Positions 44,457 through 57,875 are shown, counted from the first letter of the stretch. The stretch is 64,000 nt of DNA from Pseudofabraea citricarpa (GCA_029641185.1 JAPWGK010000017.1:496001-560000), one strand, 5' to 3'. Program-made: numbers and translations. Notes: a model not told the origin generated them from the letters alone.

Positions 44457-46254
44457 TTATCCAAGGTAGGTAAGCATCCACTTTGGAGGATCAGAGAAAT
44501 TATCGCAATACCAGCGAGCATCAGCTCTGAATGCAGCCATGAGGTAGTCACAGCCGCGGCTGCCGTGTCGAGAATGGTTTTGAAGGCAGAAGTCCAAATG
44601 GTCTTCGTCTCCAGACTCTACCAGGGCAGGGCTGTACCCGTGTCGTCTTGAGGGTGTGGCAAGGCAAGACGAACACATGACAGTTTGCTGGTTTGCGATG
44701 GATCTCTCACTGAGACCTCCCATGTTTGCCAGGGCGCGGCAATGAGGACAGCAGTCCGCACCCATATGAGAGAGGGTTGCGCAGCGATGAGCACCGTTTC
44801 CTGGGCGAAGGAATTCTGGCTGTGGTGCTGGTCGTCTGAGCTCGATATACTCTCCATCCCTGCCCATGAACCGTTGGTAAGACTGGGTATCAACAGGGCG
44901 GAAGGTTCTTGACTGGTGGGGGTTTTCCACCGGTGCGAGTATATCGACGTCCTCAAATCTGGCAAAGGTCTCAGGATCCTCCGGGATGTATACCTTGAAC
45001 TCGTGTACTTGTTGTCCATCGGCGCGGATGTTCTTCCATTGGACCGTCTTGGGGCTGGTCTTGGAAGAGCCGCTTTGTCGTAGGCAGGACTTGCGCTGAG
45101 TGACAGGAGCAATGGTCAACTCAGGAAGCTTGGCAATAGTCTGCTCTACTTCGATGGCAACAGTCTTCTTCTTGAAGCTCAATGCAAGAGGCATCACTGA
45201 AGCAGTGGCGTTGCATTCATTGAGATCAAGATTTAGGTCCATGTCCGAGAACATAGCATCCATGTCAATGTTGAAGTTGAGCGGAGCAGGTACTGCTGGC
45301 TCGGACTTCTTGTTGAACTTTAACCCAAGAGGCATCACCGGAGCAATGTTCTCAAGTTCGGCGGGTTCAACAGAGGTTGGCTGACATGGTGCTTCTTGTA
45401 TGTTTGTCGTCTCAGGCTGCTTGGAGGTTCGTAACCCGAGAGGCATCACCGAAGTAATGTCGAGTTCCTCGAAGTGGTTATCGCAGTGAGACGTGACAAG
45501 AGGACCAGGAGAAGGTACACGTAGTTCTTCAACCTCAAGCTTCTGTGTCGCCAAGGCTAGGTCGACAGCTGTAGAAGACTTGAAGCTGAGTGGCGCCGGC
45601 ATGGTTGGGCTAACCTTGCGCGATGCAGGTGGAGAGGGGCGACGAGAGACCGGGGCGGGCTTGGTCTGTCGTGCCTTGGATAGCTGTGCATATGTTAGCT
45701 TATGCCCAGTTATGCATATGCGTTATGCATGTGTTGTTTATCTTACTCTCTCAATATGATTGGAAACTGAGCGCTCCACTCGGGAGGCTGAAGATGAGAC
45801 CGGTGGGGAGACCGGGTTTGAAGTAGTTGGCAGAGAGGTCTTTTGTGTCTGGGGAACACTAGGACGTCTGAAGATGGTCGAGGGGATTTGAGACAAGACC
45901 GATTTGGGTGCTCGGCTTGCTCGTAGCTGTTGTGCCCAAGTCAGTATATGCACATGAGCCACGTCACCATCGTAGCAATGGCAAGGTTAGAGGACTTACT
46001 CGCTCGACATGTTTGAGAATTGAGCTCTCATGCTTCTGGGAGGATGAAGCTGGAGCAGAGGTGTTGGCAGAATGAATGTTGCGCGAGTTGTGGGTGCGAA
46101 GGCCCATGTTGTTGTTCCAGGTCGCTGGGAAGGCGATGGAAGAAGATTGAAATTGGCTGCTCATGGTTTGGTGAGCTGAAGTTGTCTTTTGCTGAACGAG
46201 GGTGGCTAGCCCCGATCCAACAAGGGTGAAATTGTACGTTGCGCAAGAAGGCAT
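44457..46254 (-). CDS. Disordered, internally repetitive protein with candidate PP1-docking motif and Cys/His-rich C-terminus
   Basis: Three exons, complement(join(44457..45683, 45747..45926, 46000..46254)), give 553 aa. Both introns are phase 0 and fall at the same place in a duplicated pattern: exon 1 ends SSILKHVER, exon 2 ends SVSNHIER, and each next exon starts with Leu and then a basic Ser/Pro-rich stretch. Residues 170-320 repeat a short motif five times: APLSFKSS, SVMPLGLRTSK, APVMPLGLKFNKK, APLNFNID and SVMPLALSFKKK. SCLRQ followed by KTVQW (about 357-361) fits the SILK-plus-RVxF docking pattern for protein phosphatase 1. The C-terminal ~120 residues have paired cysteines (CCPHC, CSSC) and many His. 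Function is unknown. The hairpin array starts about 100 nt downstream. Confidence 0.6.
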
Positions 46255-49175
46255 TGTAACAAGATGGGGAAAAAAGAAAAGAGAAGAAGAAGCGAAACAT
46301 CGCAAGATGCCAGGTGTAAACAAACCAGACGCTAACGCAGTAGTTTCGACGTGCCTGCCACTGCAATTGAAAATTATGACCTTGATGGCTCAGAACCTGT
46401 TGACATGGAAACAAGGCAGACGGACAACATGTGTGCCCACGAAGGACATTGTAGACATGGCAGCGATACTGATGATAGGCTCATCTTGTAATTGCTCTTA
46501 TTGTATATTCAATGTCTTTGGTAGGCATTGGGTTGGTGCTTGATTGGGGGTTGTCGGTGAGATGGCGATGACCGGAGACCCAGGATTTCAAGTGGACATA
46601 ATACAACCAGAGAAGAAAGCCAAAGATTTAGGGGAATCTCTCACTAGCGCCTGAGAGGAAGAGTTGTACTTTGAGATACACTTGTGTAAAGCTTCCTAAC
46701 GATATGGGGGAGCTGACATGGAGCATCACCCTGAGTATAAAACCAATCTGACAAGAATACAAGGCAGCGGTGAAAACACAATATACTCGCAAATAAAAAC
46801 CCATTCAGCGCATCTACAAATGATGGAAGGCCATGCGCCTTACTATGATAAAATGCATATGTTCTATCTGTTCTATTCTGTTCCTCGGACCTTACAATGT
46901 GCCTCTTGAAAAGTCTTCTGTTTCTGTCGCTTGTGCGAAAGCCTCTGAACTGGAAAATGGCATACACCTCGATGCTATAAGCATAGGTTATGACTGAAAG
47001 TACTATAACTTTGTAATTGAACCACGCAAAGGTTCTCATACAGAAACGTTCCAAACCTCGTTCGGCTGGTAACATTAGGTAATATAAAACTATATATATC
47101 GCAGATTTTAGATGAGCATGTACATGATTCAACTTCCAAAGAATGATATAATTAATCACTAGTTATGGTAGACGCAAGTAGAGCTCCTGGAAGAGTGGCA
47201 GAATTTGCAGAAGATGATGCGAAGATTTTACAAATTTGTTACAAGGTAATGGTATGGTTTCTTCTTCATTTGTAACGGGCTAAGACTTAGCCACTTTCCC
47301 TCTTCTTTCTTCTCCCCCCCACAAATATTTCTGAAAATCTCGCCGTGGTCCCTGACTTCAGGGCATCAATTTGGCTCCGATGGATTTTCTAGTGCTCTAT
47401 AGAAGGAAAAGATATGAGGCCATGGCCCTACTAAGGCACGTGTCTTTGCTATCTTTTTTCTTCTGCTTCTTGCTTCTTTTTAAGACAGTCTTGCTCAGTT
47501 CTTTCGAACCGGACGCAGTATTTGGTGGACTCGACTTGGCGTTAAAGAAATCCTTTCCAAACAGATTCAAAATCCAAATTAGGATCAGAAAATGAGCATA
47601 ATTCAGAGTAAGCACTTGCGAGACTGAAATCTGCGTGCGACACCAACTAATGTGTTATTTTGGATGAATTTTGAAGAATCTGTTGAGAGAAATGATGATA
47701 TTCCGATGGATGGCCAATTTTTCCAAAACAAAGCAAGTCCTCTCGGGTAGGTAATCCCCGCATAGAGTGGTTGAATGTTTCCAGTAAGCTGGTGAGGAGA
47801 AAGGGTATGGGAGACGTCCTCACAATTTACGAAAAGGACGACGATATTTCTGCCAGAACGCCATACCTACCTAGGCCATGTTTACATTAATGTGTTATTC
47901 GTCCAATTAAATTCTCATTTAAACATTTCTTGCCTTTATTAGCGAGCGGTGTAATTCCTCGGTCAATCTGTTTCGCCGGTGGGCGCCTCTCCTCCTCACT
48001 GAGCCCGCCAGGACACTGACTTCCATGGTCAAGAACCAGACTTCAATACTCCAACTTCGTCTCTATAGCGCATAACCCACTCCCCAGTTGGCGATCGAAA
48101 TTCTACGGTGGCTTATGGCTGAAGTGGCAGCACGCGCGACCCTCTCAAAGAGGAGCAACTGCTCGATACCAGTCCAGTCTCAAACTGATCCGGCGAAGTC
48201 TGAAGACGTCCACACAACTCGCCAGCAAATATCAGATACTTGCTATCATCAATTGATCTTTGCTTGCTAATCATTTTCTTGTGGCTAATACTAGTGTTTC
48301 AATTCCCAATCATGTACCACTACCTCTCCGATTCCACCTTTCGAACATACCCTTCCGTTGCTCAAACGCCGAGACTACAGATCTCCATGAACGAACTATC
48401 AAAGAAATTGTCAAACTATACACGATGAAATTCTGAGTCATGGGCAAGGAATTTGGAATCGGGTGTGTTTTACACAAGCATCAATACACAAGTATCGAGC
48501 TTACTCCTGTGTCGGGGCAAGATATGGTATCATGGCCTTAGAGTGGACCAGTTGTGAAGCTTTCGTCTCCACATGTGAACAGTCATTCATCCAAAGCGAA
48601 AATCCCTACTCGTTTATATGTCGGCAATTACCAATCTTGCAACAGAGGCTATGATACAGGGATATGGATTCTCAAAAGTACATAGCAGTTTGTTTATCAG
48701 TCATTCCAGACTGGTGTCAATCACATGTTCTCCAATTTCAGGATGCAGAAGAATTCCACACATTGAAAAGGATGTCGAAACTATACTACTACTTGCATAC
48801 CAGGCTAGTTAGTAGATGTCGAGTGGCAGATTTCTAAGCCTTTACTTGGGTACTTGTCATCATTAGCTTTTACTTGGCAATCCTTTAACCCCAAAACTGC
48901 TAGAGGTGCTTTGATGTGCATCGCGCCACTCAGTCTGGTAATAGGTTGGTTCTCTTGTTGCCTGTTCTATGGCTGAAAGCCTGCGGGGTGATGAAGATTA
49001 TTTTGGATCATGTCAGCAATCATACTTCTCATTTGACTGGGGTCTCAAAGCCGAACCCTACAAATTACCAGATATATCTCTTGACATCAAAGAATCTGTA
49101 CATTTCCCAAGATCTTTCTGTGATCAAACTTATTCGCATTCTTCCAAACTTAATTTACTCACACAAACTCCTAAA
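46255..49175. other. 2.9-kb spacer, no supported gene
   Basis: A 171-codon minus-strand frame (46644-47159) has no domain and an aromatic-rich, chance-like composition, so I do not call it. Between about 48080 and 48830 several plus-strand frames look partly protein-like but are broken by stops, possibly an old gene. No motif allows a name. Confidence 0.45.
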
Positions 49176-50544
49176 ATGAAAGGTGTTATTGTACCCAAGG
49201 CTGGTGCTCCATTCGAAGTCGTAGAGACACTTGAAAGACCCAAGCCCAAGAGCAAAGAAATTCTAGTGAAGTCACTCGTGGCCGGGCTCAATCCCATGTA
49301 ATGCGATCGATCCCCATACAACCAAGCACAATACTAAGAAGTAACAGGGAGAACTTCATGCAAAATGGACTTCTTGTCGAGGGTTGGCCCATCGTACTTG
49401 GTTGTGATGCATCTGGTGTTGTGACCGAGATTGGAGAAGAGGTCACCAAGTTTAAAGTTGGTGATCCAGTCTTTGGATGTGCAAAAGTCGGCTTTCCTGG
49501 GTACATGACTTTCCAAGAATATGTGAGTATCGAATTACAAGTACCGCTGGTACATGTATGGGTGCTTACTGGGGTAGTTTTTGATGGACGAGCAGCTGGG
49601 TTTTAAGAGGCCTAGCAATATATCGGCTGAGAGTGCTGCCACAAGTGGTGTTGCTTCCTTGGTATGTATAGTAACATACTATCCCATCGTACAGAACGCG
49701 CATTAGTAACATTATCAGACCGCCTCACTTGGTCTCGTTTCTGGCATGCATCTCAAGCTCCCAGAGCCTGGTTCACAAGAAAGTGTCAACGGCGAGTGGA
49801 TCATTGTTCTTGGAGGAGCTTCGGCCGTTGGCCAATTTGCCATCCAGGTTTTTGCAGCACAACAACAGCCAGACTAAAATTGATTGCTGACGCGATCTAG
49901 ATTTCCAAGATCAATGGATACAAAGTTCTCGCTTCATGCTCGCCTGGAAGCAACGAGGTAAACAGGCATTTCAAACCAGAGAGCAATTCGCGCCTACTAA
50001 ACTAACCTGGTTTGACAGTTTGTGAAAGGCATCGGGGCCGATGCTACCTTGAGCTACAAGGAATCACTAGAAGAGCAACTTGCCCAGATCAAGTCAACCA
50101 CAGAGGGCAATTTCGCACGTGTGTATGATGCCAGTGCTCAGTCCTCTGAGGTAGCCCTTACAGCACTCGATACACTCTCGCAGGCGTCAAAGAAGTATTT
50201 CGCAACCACTGACGACTGGTATGTCTGAAATCTTCCCTTCCTATCTCGAAACAAAATTAATATAGACAAGGACATCAATGGACACCTCCAAGTATACCAT
50301 CGAAGTCTATCGTATCCATCTCGGTCAACTGGGTCGCTCAGGCAATGAACTTGCGGACGGAGTTAACAATGCAGTCATCAGCCATATTCCAAGGCTCGAA
50401 AAGCTCTTTGAAGCCGGTGCCCTGAAAACTCTCGAATATTCCATTGCCGGACAAGGATTTGAAGGAATTCTGGATGGATTGAAGATCCTCAATGCCGGGG
50501 ATAATAAGGGGAAAAAGGTTATTGTGAAGTTGCAGGATGAGTAG
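49176..50544 (+). CDS. Zinc-type alcohol dehydrogenase-like / trans-enoyl reductase family (MDR) protein
   Basis: Seven exons, join(49176..49297, 49348..49522, 49578..49661, 49719..49847, 49901..49957, 50019..50218, 50271..50544), give 346 aa. The MDR order is clear: MKGVIVPKAGAPFEVVE start; ILVKSLVAGLNPM; LGCDASGVVTEIGEEVTKFK; VGDPVFG; a cofactor loop IIVLGGASAVGQFAIQ; KVLASCSP; and YDASAQSSEV. Zinc-ligand cysteines are absent, as in quinone/enoyl reductase and ToxD-like members. It probably reduces an activated C=C or carbonyl with NADPH. The exon 4 donor is GTTTTT, the weakest splice site in this model. Other members work with polyketide synthases, but no such gene is in the window. Confidence 0.85.
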
Positions 50545-51051
50545 ATCTAGTTTACGTATGATATAGTCTGAATAGACTGGATTTCATGACTCGGTGTTTA
50601 TTTCCCCCCCCCTCCCCCTTTTAAGAGTTTTTCCTTTGCGTTCCTTTTTTCTTCTCGGGTGGAGGGGAGATCTTCGTTTAACTTAATTCACTCGAGTCGC
50701 GCTATTCTTTAGCTACCTGATACTCACCTTAGCTGCACACTTTCAAACTTCATAAGCGCGCAAATCAGATGTTTTATAAATGCATTAAAGCGTTCACTCT
50801 TCAACTTGAGCTCGTGTTGTCATATTCCACAGTGTGGAATATTGACTGATTTTTTCATTTGTCACCGCACTACATCTCACAATCACAGCAAAAACATGTT
50901 TGTTTAGAGTCAAACGGGAGCTGGATTCTTCAATATAACGACCCATAGTTGCCACCATAGATGAAGTAATTCAGAGATAAAATCCACGCAGCAGATCCCA
51001 ACGAAACAATTGTACCCTTTCCCGTGTGTCTGCAAATGCTCCTGTACGCAA
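50545..51051. other. Convergent spacer, no gene seen
   Basis: About 500 nt between the 3' ends of the reductase gene (+) and the Myb/SANT-like gene (-). Contains a C-rich tract at 50603-50618. Confidence 0.5.
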
Positions 51052-51828
51052 TCATGCGAGAAACTCAAATTTGATGCCCGAGACAACTCCTTCACATCGG
51101 CTCTTGACTTCCTCAATACCTCTCTCCATCTTAGCCTGTAGATCTTCGATCTCCTCCTTGTTGTTGAATCGTGGAGCCTTGGCAGCGATTCGCAAGGTGA
51201 CCATTGGGGCGGGTCCCAGACCGATGAATGCTATTGTCTGTAGAGCGGGGAAAGCGAAGCATGTCTTGGCTGCGAGTGTGGAGATGCGAACAGGGTCATC
51301 GTTTCCAAGTTGGCGGACTGCTAGATCGACTCGGTGATGGACTTGATTGTATAGAGAGACGGTGTCGCCAGTCATAAGAGGTTGGGCATTGTCGCATAGC
51401 TGGATTAAATCCGAGATCGTACGAGTGTTGAGAATGTTTATTTCGTAGATATCGGACATGTGCTGGGCTTGGACGAGGGTGTCGATGCCATTATGTTCGA
51501 AAGAGATGATGTCGATGGCTTCTTCAACTCGATGATCAGCATAGGCATCGTATCCTTTGCGCTTGGCTTTGCCCTTTTTCTCCCAGTGATTTCTGCACGC
51601 ATTCGCGTTGCGGTCAAATCCATTTCCTCTCATTCTTGTCTCGACCTCGCGCCATAGAACGTTGCCTGTCTTCGTTGCACGATTCTTGGCGGCTTCTTCA
51701 ATTCGGATCTGTTTGAGGAACCGAAACACAGCATTACCTTCTGCTGAAGACCACTTGGGATTGTCCATTGCAAAGAACTGTGGGTTGTGTAAGCTGCAAG
51801 GTTGGAGGAGGTTCGAGCTGATGGCCAA
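51052..51828 (-). CDS. Myb/SANT-like (trihelix-type) protein
   Basis: Intron-free, 258 aa from 51828. An internal Met at 51768 (MDNPKWSSAEGNAVF) may be the real start, because the domain begins directly after it. The segment KWSSAEGNAVFRFLKQIRIE, then a Trp in NVLWREVETRM and another in CRNHWEKKGK, gives the spaced tryptophans of a Myb/SANT-like fold, suggesting DNA or chromatin binding. The rest (about residues 100-258) has no recognised domain but looks ordered, ending in FEFLA. Partner and targets are unknown. Confidence 0.65.
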   Translation of the reverse strand: MAISSNLLQPCSLHNPQFFAMDNPKWSSAEGNAVFRFLKQIRIEEAAKNRATKTGNVLWREVETRMRGNGFDRNANACRNHWEKKGKAKRKGYDAYADHRVEEAIDIISFEHNGIDTLVQAQHMSDIYEINILNTRTISDLIQLCDNAQPLMTGDTVSLYNQVHHRVDLAVRQLGNDDPVRISTLAAKTCFAFPALQTIAFIGLGPAPMVTLRIAAKAPRFNNKEEIEDLQAKMERGIEEVKSRCEGVVSGIKFEFLA

Positions 51829-53511
51829 GGATGAGGATGATAACGGTTGAGAAATTGATGGAGGGGGAGGTATTTACGTACTGTAGTTTGTCTTGTTTTA
51901 GCAAACGATGATGATAGTATCCACTGCGCTATCTTGAAGATGGAGCAGTATGTTTTCTGGATGTTGTAAGCCTTAATGTAATGTGTTGATCAGCTTGAGA
52001 TTGAGACTGTCATAGAGGATTCGCACAGAATTTGGAGGAAGCGACGATGTGACGTAACAAGAGAGATCCCAGCAGAGTTCTGAGATGTTAATGGTAAATA
52101 GGGCGCGCTACATGTGCTGTTGCTCACCCGTGGGGGGGAGCAAACTGGCTATCAACAATTGTCCCTCACTTATCCCGAGGCGTACTTTATTAACCGATTT
52201 AAGGAAATGGGAATCAAACAAGTGACGGTGGATAGCCCTGCGCGGCACTTTAGCTAGCCTTTAAAGTCTTCACTGCTCTTAACAATTCGTTTGACTAGTA
52301 TGTGTAGGCCTGGTCGATGTACGTCACTTGAGGTCGGCCGCCTCTCTTTTTTTCCTTTTTTGCTTCTACGCCTTTCGCGAATCAGATCCTATTGATACTG
52401 TAGCTGGTACCAAGCAGTTCTTTTTGCTTCATTTCTGTGTTGGTTTGTATTGTTTCGACTCTTTTTGCGCGCAAGCTGTCGAGTTGGGGAGAAAATACCA
52501 AGGGCCGGTGAATATAGTCCTCGCTTAACAGCTCTTGTACTCGGTACCGCTCTCTGCCAACACAGAAGCGAGGCTCAAGCGCCTTATTCACGAATAAATA
52601 GTTCTAATTAGTGTTGCCTACTTAAGTTGGTACTCGTCTTTTTGCTGTGCTTATTTGCTTTATGCCAAAAAGGTGGAAACTTTGACTTTGTTCGCGTCAA
52701 CCAACGTAACGAGACCAGATTTTCACTTGCAGGGCTATTAATAGACTGTTAATTCAGACACAAGTCAATCCAATTTTGATGAACTACTTCCAAGTCTTGT
52801 TAAAGGATCCTGTTTGAAAATAATGAGATTGCTTCAATGAACGAGAGCTGAGTTAAAGAAGTCCTGAGCTAAGAGGAGTTCCAGATTAAGCGACGAAGGG
52901 AGGCCAAATGCAACAAAGCACTGATATCAGTGACAGCTGTTTGCAAGGGAAACTTTCCAGATGCTAAGGGTAGTTTGTAGAGCTAGTTTGGATGGTAAAT
53001 GTGGGTGAGTATTGAGCTACCATGGCTATATTGGTATCACAAAGCGATTTTGAGTTGCCCATAACCGCACTGCTAACCTTTCCTTCAAGTTGTTGATATA
53101 CAGGAAAGTAGTCGACAATTTATTACTAGAGTGCAATCATATCAACGCATAAGGTATAATACTGATTAAAATCTCATGTCTGGAAACAAGGCAGTCGAGG
53201 CACAAAAGATCAAAAAGAACACGCTTCAATTGCCGTTTTTTGAGAAACTATTACTTGGATTCTTACACAGGACTATGGATTGAATATGCTAACCGCGCAT
53301 ACTTCCTAAGCAGTTTCACCATATCCTGAGTGGCCGTAGAATATATCTTTCTTACCCCGTCCCCCACAAAGCAAGCCACTTTGCAAAGATATCTCCTGTC
53401 GGCACAACCAAAGCGCAATTCACCCCCTGCAGGAGCTTCCTCGTCCTCGATGGCATTTGAAATGCAATCTTCCCATAACTTCATACTCCACGCTAGTGTA
53501 CGATTTGTGGA
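51829..53511. other. 1.7-kb spacer between two minus-strand genes
   Basis: No supported gene. The minus-strand 73-codon frame at 53263-53484 is somewhat protein-like, but it sits immediately 3' of the RhoGAP stop, probably in its 3' UTR. The 52300-52600 region has overlapping frames on both strands with no domain. Confidence 0.45.
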
Positions 53512-56500
53512 TCAAAAGATTTCATCGTCATACTCAGCCCAAGTATCGTCGGATGCACTTGAATTCGCTTGATTGCTGTGGGTTGATGCTGAAGGCTGTT
53601 GATTCGTTCCAAATGCTCGCTGTTTGGATTTCTCTCCTGAACCTTTGTTCATCATGAACCCATTTACGCCAAAGCCATTCGAGGGAGCAGCAAGTTCTGG
53701 TGGCGCTGATGAGGTGGCTGACCGAAAGTGAGTTGAATTATTTGCCTTCCTCGAGTCGATAGAGTTCATCCCATTCTCTGGACTTTGCGCCTTTTCCTTC
53801 CAGAAGTTTTCTTCGCGTCTTGATTCAGACAGCTCAACATTCAATGCTGCTACACGGTTGGTTAAGATTTCTATTTCCTTCTTTAAATTTTCGATTGTGT
53901 TCTGTTTTTGCCACAATTCCTTTTGGAGGAAGCCATTCTCATCCGCAGATGTACGTCCATGGTCGACATTTCTTAGCAAACTAGAATATTCTCGGGGGTT
54001 GTGGAAGCGCTGCAAAGTAGATCTTGTTCCGCCGGCTCTTGTTGGACTGTCATCTTGATGATCATCTAAAAGATGATATTGTGATGGATCATCTCCGCTA
54101 GAAAGAACGTCTTCGGCATCTTGATAACAATTCAAGTTATGGTGAGAAGTGTGCTCATGGAAGCCTCGCAATGCGGAACTTGCTTCAGGAACCCTATTTG
54201 TACCCGAAGCCTGATCATGGGCTCTGGACTCCAGATCACCTCCTCCATAGTGAGTATCGAGGTTGTGGAAAGGCGCAGAGATCTGGATTGTAGAGTTCTT
54301 TGCTTGGGTAGAAGTTGGAGAGCGAGCTGGTTTCCGGGATTCACCAGATCTGACAGAATTCTGAGATCTAGTTGGCGAAGGCGCCGGAGAAGGATTTTGG
54401 GTGTATGTAGAAAGTCCGCGCATCCTGGTTGTCGATTGTGGTAACGATTTCATTGGAGACAAAGGGACGACTGATGAGTCAGAATTATCGAACTTTGCAG
54501 CTAATGCCTTGACGCTGCCGCTTCTTTCTATGATATCTCGGTCATTTACTCTGGTTGAAGAGCTGATGATGTAGGTAGTAGGTAGATGACTAGTCCCTTC
54601 GCTTAGGGCCTGACTAGTTCCTTCGCTTAGAGCCCCGGTCACTATAGAGGATGCCGATGAGTAAGAAGTGCTGATTGATGATTTTTGTCGGACATGAGTA
54701 TACGTTCGTGGCATTGGTATTGATATCTGACCTCCTTGTTCGTTTCTAGGTTGAATAGAGTTGGTTTCTTGTGATTGATAGTCTTGGAAGTCATATCTTG
54801 AAGCAATGGTGGGTCTCGGTCGAGACTCTTCAATCCTGGCGTGCCGAGCATTGTGCCAATCATCTTGGTCATAGAGTCTCGCATTAGAATCTCTACGATG
54901 ATACTCAAGGCTGTTCTGGCCGTCCAGTCCACCAGGTGATGTAAAGTTCTTGATGTTATCTCTGCCTCTCAGACGAGTGTTATCTTGTATATCAAGGGGA
55001 AACTCTTGTGTATCATGCTCTGAAGTTTGCTGACGTTGCATACCAGCCGAAGCTACCGCACGCTTTTCTTCTCTCTTGTTACAAGACGAAGAGTATTTGT
55101 TTCGTTGACTATCAAACGAATTGTTTGAATTGTAAGAGTCAATAGAATAACCATTGTTCTGACAACCGAACAACGAAGTTGTCTGGGGAGTTGGTCGATT
55201 GCCCCTATAGCCTGCAGCAACAACACTTGGACTCCCATCGCCGCCCAAACCAACGTTAGTATCTGCTTCTGTAGTTTTGTTTGCTCTGCCAATGGCCCCA
55301 GCTAACTCTTCTAAAGATGTTCGGTCTTCCTCATGCGATACTCGAGCTGGTGGATATTGTGCTGTCGAAGACATTGAATCAGGATTGGCTAACAATTGAG
55401 AAGTCTGAGATGGATCATGTGTCTTTGAAATCAGTTCCCTATCAGGCTTCCTCAAAACTTGGCCTGGTCGTAAGCCTGACTCACTGCCCCCGATGCAACG
55501 GGTATCATTTGAGGCTTGCCATTTCGGAGTTGCAGCATGTGGGCTTCTCTGAAAATTTGCTGCTCGACCCAGCTTTGTATTTGAGGGAGCTACTTGCTGC
55601 GGTTTGGGTGTTACTGGAATGCCGCCGGGATAATTTTCATTTGTGTTGGAAGTATCAACGATAATCTTGTTTTGTTGCTTGAACCGAGCTTCCTGCATTG
55701 CAATTTTGTTTGCAAAATCTGCAGTTGTGGGGGCTGGTAATTCTGAATCGTCAACTGGTAGCTTTGGTAGAGGTTTTCTGTCTAAAAGACTTTTTGATAC
55801 ATAATTCGGTGTCATAGGCGAATTTCTCCGACTGCCTGCTTCAGCGCTAGACATGACGTGTTCTCGTGAAGGCGTAATAGAGATGTCATTCTGATATACC
55901 TCATTCTCGTAAGAGGGCTCTTCTGCAGTTGGTGATAGCACACTTAGTGGCTTCTTGCTCGATATGGCTTTAGATCTTTCTCTACGCTTCCGCACCTTCA
56001 AATCATCAACACGGCTTTGAGAATCACTGGAAGACCCAGAGGAAAACTCATGGTGACCATGACTGTAGCTGGTTGATCTCAGATTTGAGTGCGAGGTATG
56101 TCGTGGTATCGGAGTTGGCGAGCCATCTCGATAGTTAGGTCCGACAGAAGGATCGTTTCTGTTGAAGTCTAGAGATCTCTGTAATATGAAAGACTCTGAT
56201 GCCGATGAACGGAGAACTCGCATGTTCCCTTGAGTTGTAGAACGAATATTTGACTCCACAGCTCCTGTGTCTTTCATGTGACGAACCACATCACGCCAGT
56301 GAGTGATCAGCATTTTTACAACACCGCTGGCGACTGTTACCTTATTGAACGGACTCAAATGAGCCCCCTCAATCATGGTTTTGTTTTTCTTGAGTTTCTC
56401 TTTTCGTGATCTGGGAGAATGAGCCGGCGGCAATGCAGGGCCTTGAGAAGGGACTGCAGTGTGTATTTTGTATTGGTCCAACATTTCCCCTACAAGGAGT

Positions 56501-57875
56501 GGGCCAAAGACATTCCCCAATCCATGATAATCCATCAACTTATCCGTTGGAGGTGGTCTTCCACTGTCATATTTACTCCGTGCTTCCTCCGTAGCGCTTC
56601 CTATCATAGACAAAAGTCCAAAGACAGTGCAGATTATATCACGCCTGTACTGAGATCTTGTTGTCCCAATGGCTAGAGCAATGAGTCTCGTGGGAATTTC
56701 GGTCTCTTTCGTCTCTGTCAACTTTAGGCCCCCAAGCAGCTGATTTTGAATGGTAAGCAAAGCATCAAAAAGACTCAACGAGCCAAGGATGCCACCCGGT
56801 AAGCCATAAAGGAATTTTTTGAATGTAGACGCAATATCATTAATATCGTATCTGATTTTCTTCAGGTCAGGTAATGTAGCACATCGTACGGTCCCTATCA
56901 GATTTTCATCGTCGCTGGTTGTGCAATAGTGATTGTATAAGAAATTGACGGTGTTATGAGACCCAGGGATTCTGAAAACACCAATAGCTCCCAAACCTAC
57001 AAACTGTGAGTAGTGATTTTCAGTGAGGATCAAGATCCTACTTACCATTCTCAACTAGGTATTGACCTGTAGCTCGAAAGCACGTTGGAACTGCAAAGCT
57101 CCTCGGAGCAAATTCTTCTGGCAGATCAAATGAACTGAGCCCACAAAGACGCACAAGTTCTTGCAGGTCCTTGCCTTTAAATGTATCCTTTGTTTGTTTT
57201 CCACGGATAGAAATGTCGCTTATGCTGCGCTGCTGTTTCAATAGCAGCTCGTTTTTGGTGTTGCTGCTTTGAATATCCAAACCTGAAGATGACCGTCTAA
57301 GAATGTTCCGCGTAAACCAGTTTCCATGTTTGCCATTTGTCTTGATAGATTCATCCTCCTGTTGACGCTCTTAGATTGAATCCGAAGTAGAAGGGGAATT
57401 CGCCTTACATTTACTGTCTCATCGTTCTCGGGAACCATCTCATCATCATCGGGAAACAGTAGCCGTACACCATGCTATCCATGTTAGTCTTAAAGCATGC
57501 AATGATATAGATCTAATCTCTGTCCGAGCAATATCTTACCTTCTTTGCAAAGCAGTTGTATTCCTCTCTAAGCTCGGTACGTTCATCAACGTCGTCGTAA
57601 TCAGACATCACTTCTCCACTTGATGATATCCACGTTATGCTGCTATGGGTTGGTTTCCTGGTAGCGTTTTCGTCGAGATGTCCTGTAGAAAAGTCGAAAC
57701 GTTTGGATGGAGAAAAGGAAGAGTTTCGAGCTGGAATTCGTGGGGGGTGATTTAGGAGTTCTTGAGCGATGTCCATATCATCAAGAGCTCCATCGGTAGG
57801 ATAAAATCGTGGTCGTGCAAGGAATAATGAGGCGGATGAAGAACGAGATGTAAGGCCATTAACATAAGACTGCAT
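53512..57875 (-). CDS. RhoGAP-domain protein, 1399 aa
   Basis: Four exons, complement(join(53512..56996, 57046..57358, 57409..57474, 57540..57875)). A disordered N-terminus precedes the RhoGAP domain at roughly residues 190-470. APRSFAVPTCFRATGQYLVEN leads across the last intron into GLGAIGVFRIPGS, whose Arg (about 247) is the arginine finger. Helices with IASTFKKFLYGLPGGIL and the GNVFGPLL block follow. Residues 470-1250 are long, Ser/Asn/Pro-rich and probably disordered. A coiled coil (LWQKQNTIENLKKEIEIL onward) lies near 1265-1315. The tail ends WAEYDDEIF. It should stimulate GTP hydrolysis by a Rho-family GTPase in polarity or wall signalling; which GTPase is not evident. Confidence 0.88.

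Noticed and set aside
46644..47159. 171-codon minus-strand frame
   Set aside because: Long for the region, but composition is chance-like and there is no domain or conserved motif.
53263..53484. 73-codon minus-strand frame just past the RhoGAP stop codon
   Set aside because: Probably 3' UTR of the RhoGAP gene; no start context or domain supports a separate gene.
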